A DNA stretch of 64,000 bases from Streptomyces sp. NBC_00569. GTDB taxonomy: Bacteria; Actinomycetota; Actinomycetes; Streptomycetales; Streptomycetaceae. This document shows, in pieces, positions 63,261 to 64,000 of this stretch. The translations under genes were made by a program, and so were the position numbers. The notes under the pieces are model-generated. The model saw nothing but the letters and a program-made list of their open reading frames with translations, was not told the DNA's origin and did no database searches. The stretch is from positions 186,001 through 250,000 of the forward strand of contig NZ_CP107783.1 of assembly GCF_036345255.1 (NCBI RefSeq), read 5' to 3'. Numbering within the stretch: the first letter of the stretch is position 1; the number at the start of each line of letters is the position of its first letter.

Positions 63261-64000
63261 ATGTCCCATCCTGATGTGATCGTCGTCGGTGGCGGCCTCG
63301 GTGGCCTCGGCGTCGCCTTCTCGCTCACCCGCCAGGGCCACAGCGTCCGCGTGCTGGAGAGTGCGCCGGCCTTCGGCGAGGTCGGGGCCGGCATCCAGCT
63401 GGCGCCCAACTGCACCCGCATCCTTGACGACTACGGCCTGCTCGAGGAAGCCAGGAGGCTCGGCGTCGTCCGGGACTCCATGGTCATGCGCGATGCCGTC
63501 GACGGCGCCGAGCTGACGCGGCTCGACCTGCGGGACCTGGAGAAGCGCTACGGCTACCCGTACCTGGTCATCCACCGCAGCGACCTGCACGGTCTGCTCC
63601 TGCGCGCGTGCGAGCGCGTCGGCGTCGAGCTGATCACCGACGCGCAGGTCACCTCGTACGAGAACACCGACGGCGGCGCCCGCGTGACCCTCGCCTCCGG
63701 CGCGACGCATGAAGCCGGCGTCGTGATCGCGGCCGACGGACTGCACTCCATCGCTCGCAAACTGCTCGTCGACGACGAGCCCGTCTCCTCGGCGTACGTC
63801 GCCTACCGCGGCACCGTGCCCGCCGCGCTGCCGCGGGTGGAGTCCGTCGACCTCGGCGAGGTCGCGGTGTACGTCGGGCCCGCCTGCCACTTCGTGCGCT
63901 ACGGCCTGCGCGACGGCGAACTACTCAACCAGGTCGCCGTCTTCGAGTCGCCCAAGGCACTGGCCGGGCAGGAGGACTGGGGCACGCCCGACGAACTCGA
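63261..64000 (+). CDS. 3-Hydroxybenzoate 6-hydroxylase-like FAD monooxygenase (incomplete at window end)
   Basis: At least 246 residues from ATG 63261, with GAGGAGTTG in front. The FAD fingerprint is VVGGGLGGLG (8-17), followed by RVLESAPAFGEVGAGIQLAP, typical of the 3HB6H/salicylate hydroxylase group, then RSDLHGLLLRACERVGVEL and AADGLHSIARKLL. The DG-type motif is AADGLHS. Homologues hydroxylate 3-hydroxybenzoate to gentisate. The pairing with an MPI gene supports this. The C-terminal part lies outside the window. Confidence 0.9.
   Translation, partial: MSHPDVIVVGGGLGGLGVAFSLTRQGHSVRVLESAPAFGEVGAGIQLAPNCTRILDDYGLLEEARRLGVVRDSMVMRDAVDGAELTRLDLRDLEKRYGYPYLVIHRSDLHGLLLRACERVGVELITDAQVTSYENTDGGARVTLASGATHEAGVVIAADGLHSIARKLLVDDEPVSSAYVAYRGTVPAALPRVESVDLGEVAVYVGPACHFVRYGLRDGELLNQVAVFESPKALAGQEDWGTPDEL

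Overview
The window is high-GC actinobacterial DNA and almost certainly from a Streptomyces or close relative. Indications are the very high third-position GC, Streptomyces-type SpoIIE/PP2C phosphatases, ROK, CGNR and TetR regulators, a mycothiol-dependent isomerase remnant, a family 2B encapsulin with a 2-methylisoborneol (2-MIB) operon, and IS1380, IS5 and IS605-type elements. The many broken genes, five TnpB loci of at least three types and the lack of housekeeping operons suggest an accessory region such as a chromosome arm (inference).

Layout. 1-2.35 kb: a minus-strand, translationally coupled operon (DoxX-like, BtaA-like DUF3419, DUF2071, truncated methyltransferase) behind a perfect 14-bp palindrome. 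2.4-5.3 kb: insertion-sequence graveyard (penicillin-binding-protein remnant, IS1380 transposase, integrase-type transposase remnant). 5.3-7.2 kb: divergent DUF5994 pair and two small genes. 7.2-8.6 kb: first IS605-type TnpB element. 8.6-11.5 kb: small winged-helix protein, decayed anti-sigma kinase, alpha/beta hydrolase divergent from a CGNR regulator. 11.6-17.2 kb: truncated TnpB, orphan gyrB, DUF2283 and IS5-type remnants. 17.8-23.9 kb: DUF4331 protein, MOSC/flavin reductase/ferredoxin fusion, double muconolactone-isomerase-fold protein, DJ-1/PfpI protein, and several remnants. 24-26.3 kb: decayed SpoIIE phosphatase and a small Streptomyces-type protein.

26.6-39.5 kb is a likely organosulfur-scavenging locus: a TauD-type dioxygenase, divergent from a ROK regulator; a complete peptide-type ABC importer (Tat lipoprotein binding protein, two permeases, fused double ATPase); a type I sulfatase and a coupled small gene. 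A second IS605-type TnpB element interrupts it between the ATPase and the sulfatase. The importer would bring in an organosulfur compound and the sulfatase and dioxygenase would release inorganic sulfur (inference from families and order).

39.5-41.8 kb: a GNAT-AAA+ ATPase fusion next to a P-loop kinase-like protein. 42-46 kb: remnant of a thiamine-diphosphate enzyme, a third TnpB type, and two convergent DUF1990 proteins. 46.2-48.4 kb: LLM flavin oxidoreductase plus DoxX, divergent from a TetR. 49-51.1 kb: intact SpoIIE-type phosphatase/anti-sigma kinase. 51.3-53.7 kb: TetR and an alkylglycerone-phosphate-synthase-like flavoenzyme. 53.7-55.1 kb: a TnpB element bounded by inverted repeats. 55.2-57.5 kb: TetR and a divergent aromatic FAD monooxygenase. 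57.5-58.9 kb: no supported gene.

58.9-62.7 kb is the 2-MIB operon: family 2B encapsulin shell, 2-MIB synthase with a repetitive proline-rich N-terminal arm, and geranyl diphosphate 2-C-methyltransferase. It is followed by a 5'-truncated maleylpyruvate isomerase and the start of a 3-hydroxybenzoate 6-hydroxylase, which point to a gentisate-pathway cluster continuing past the window.
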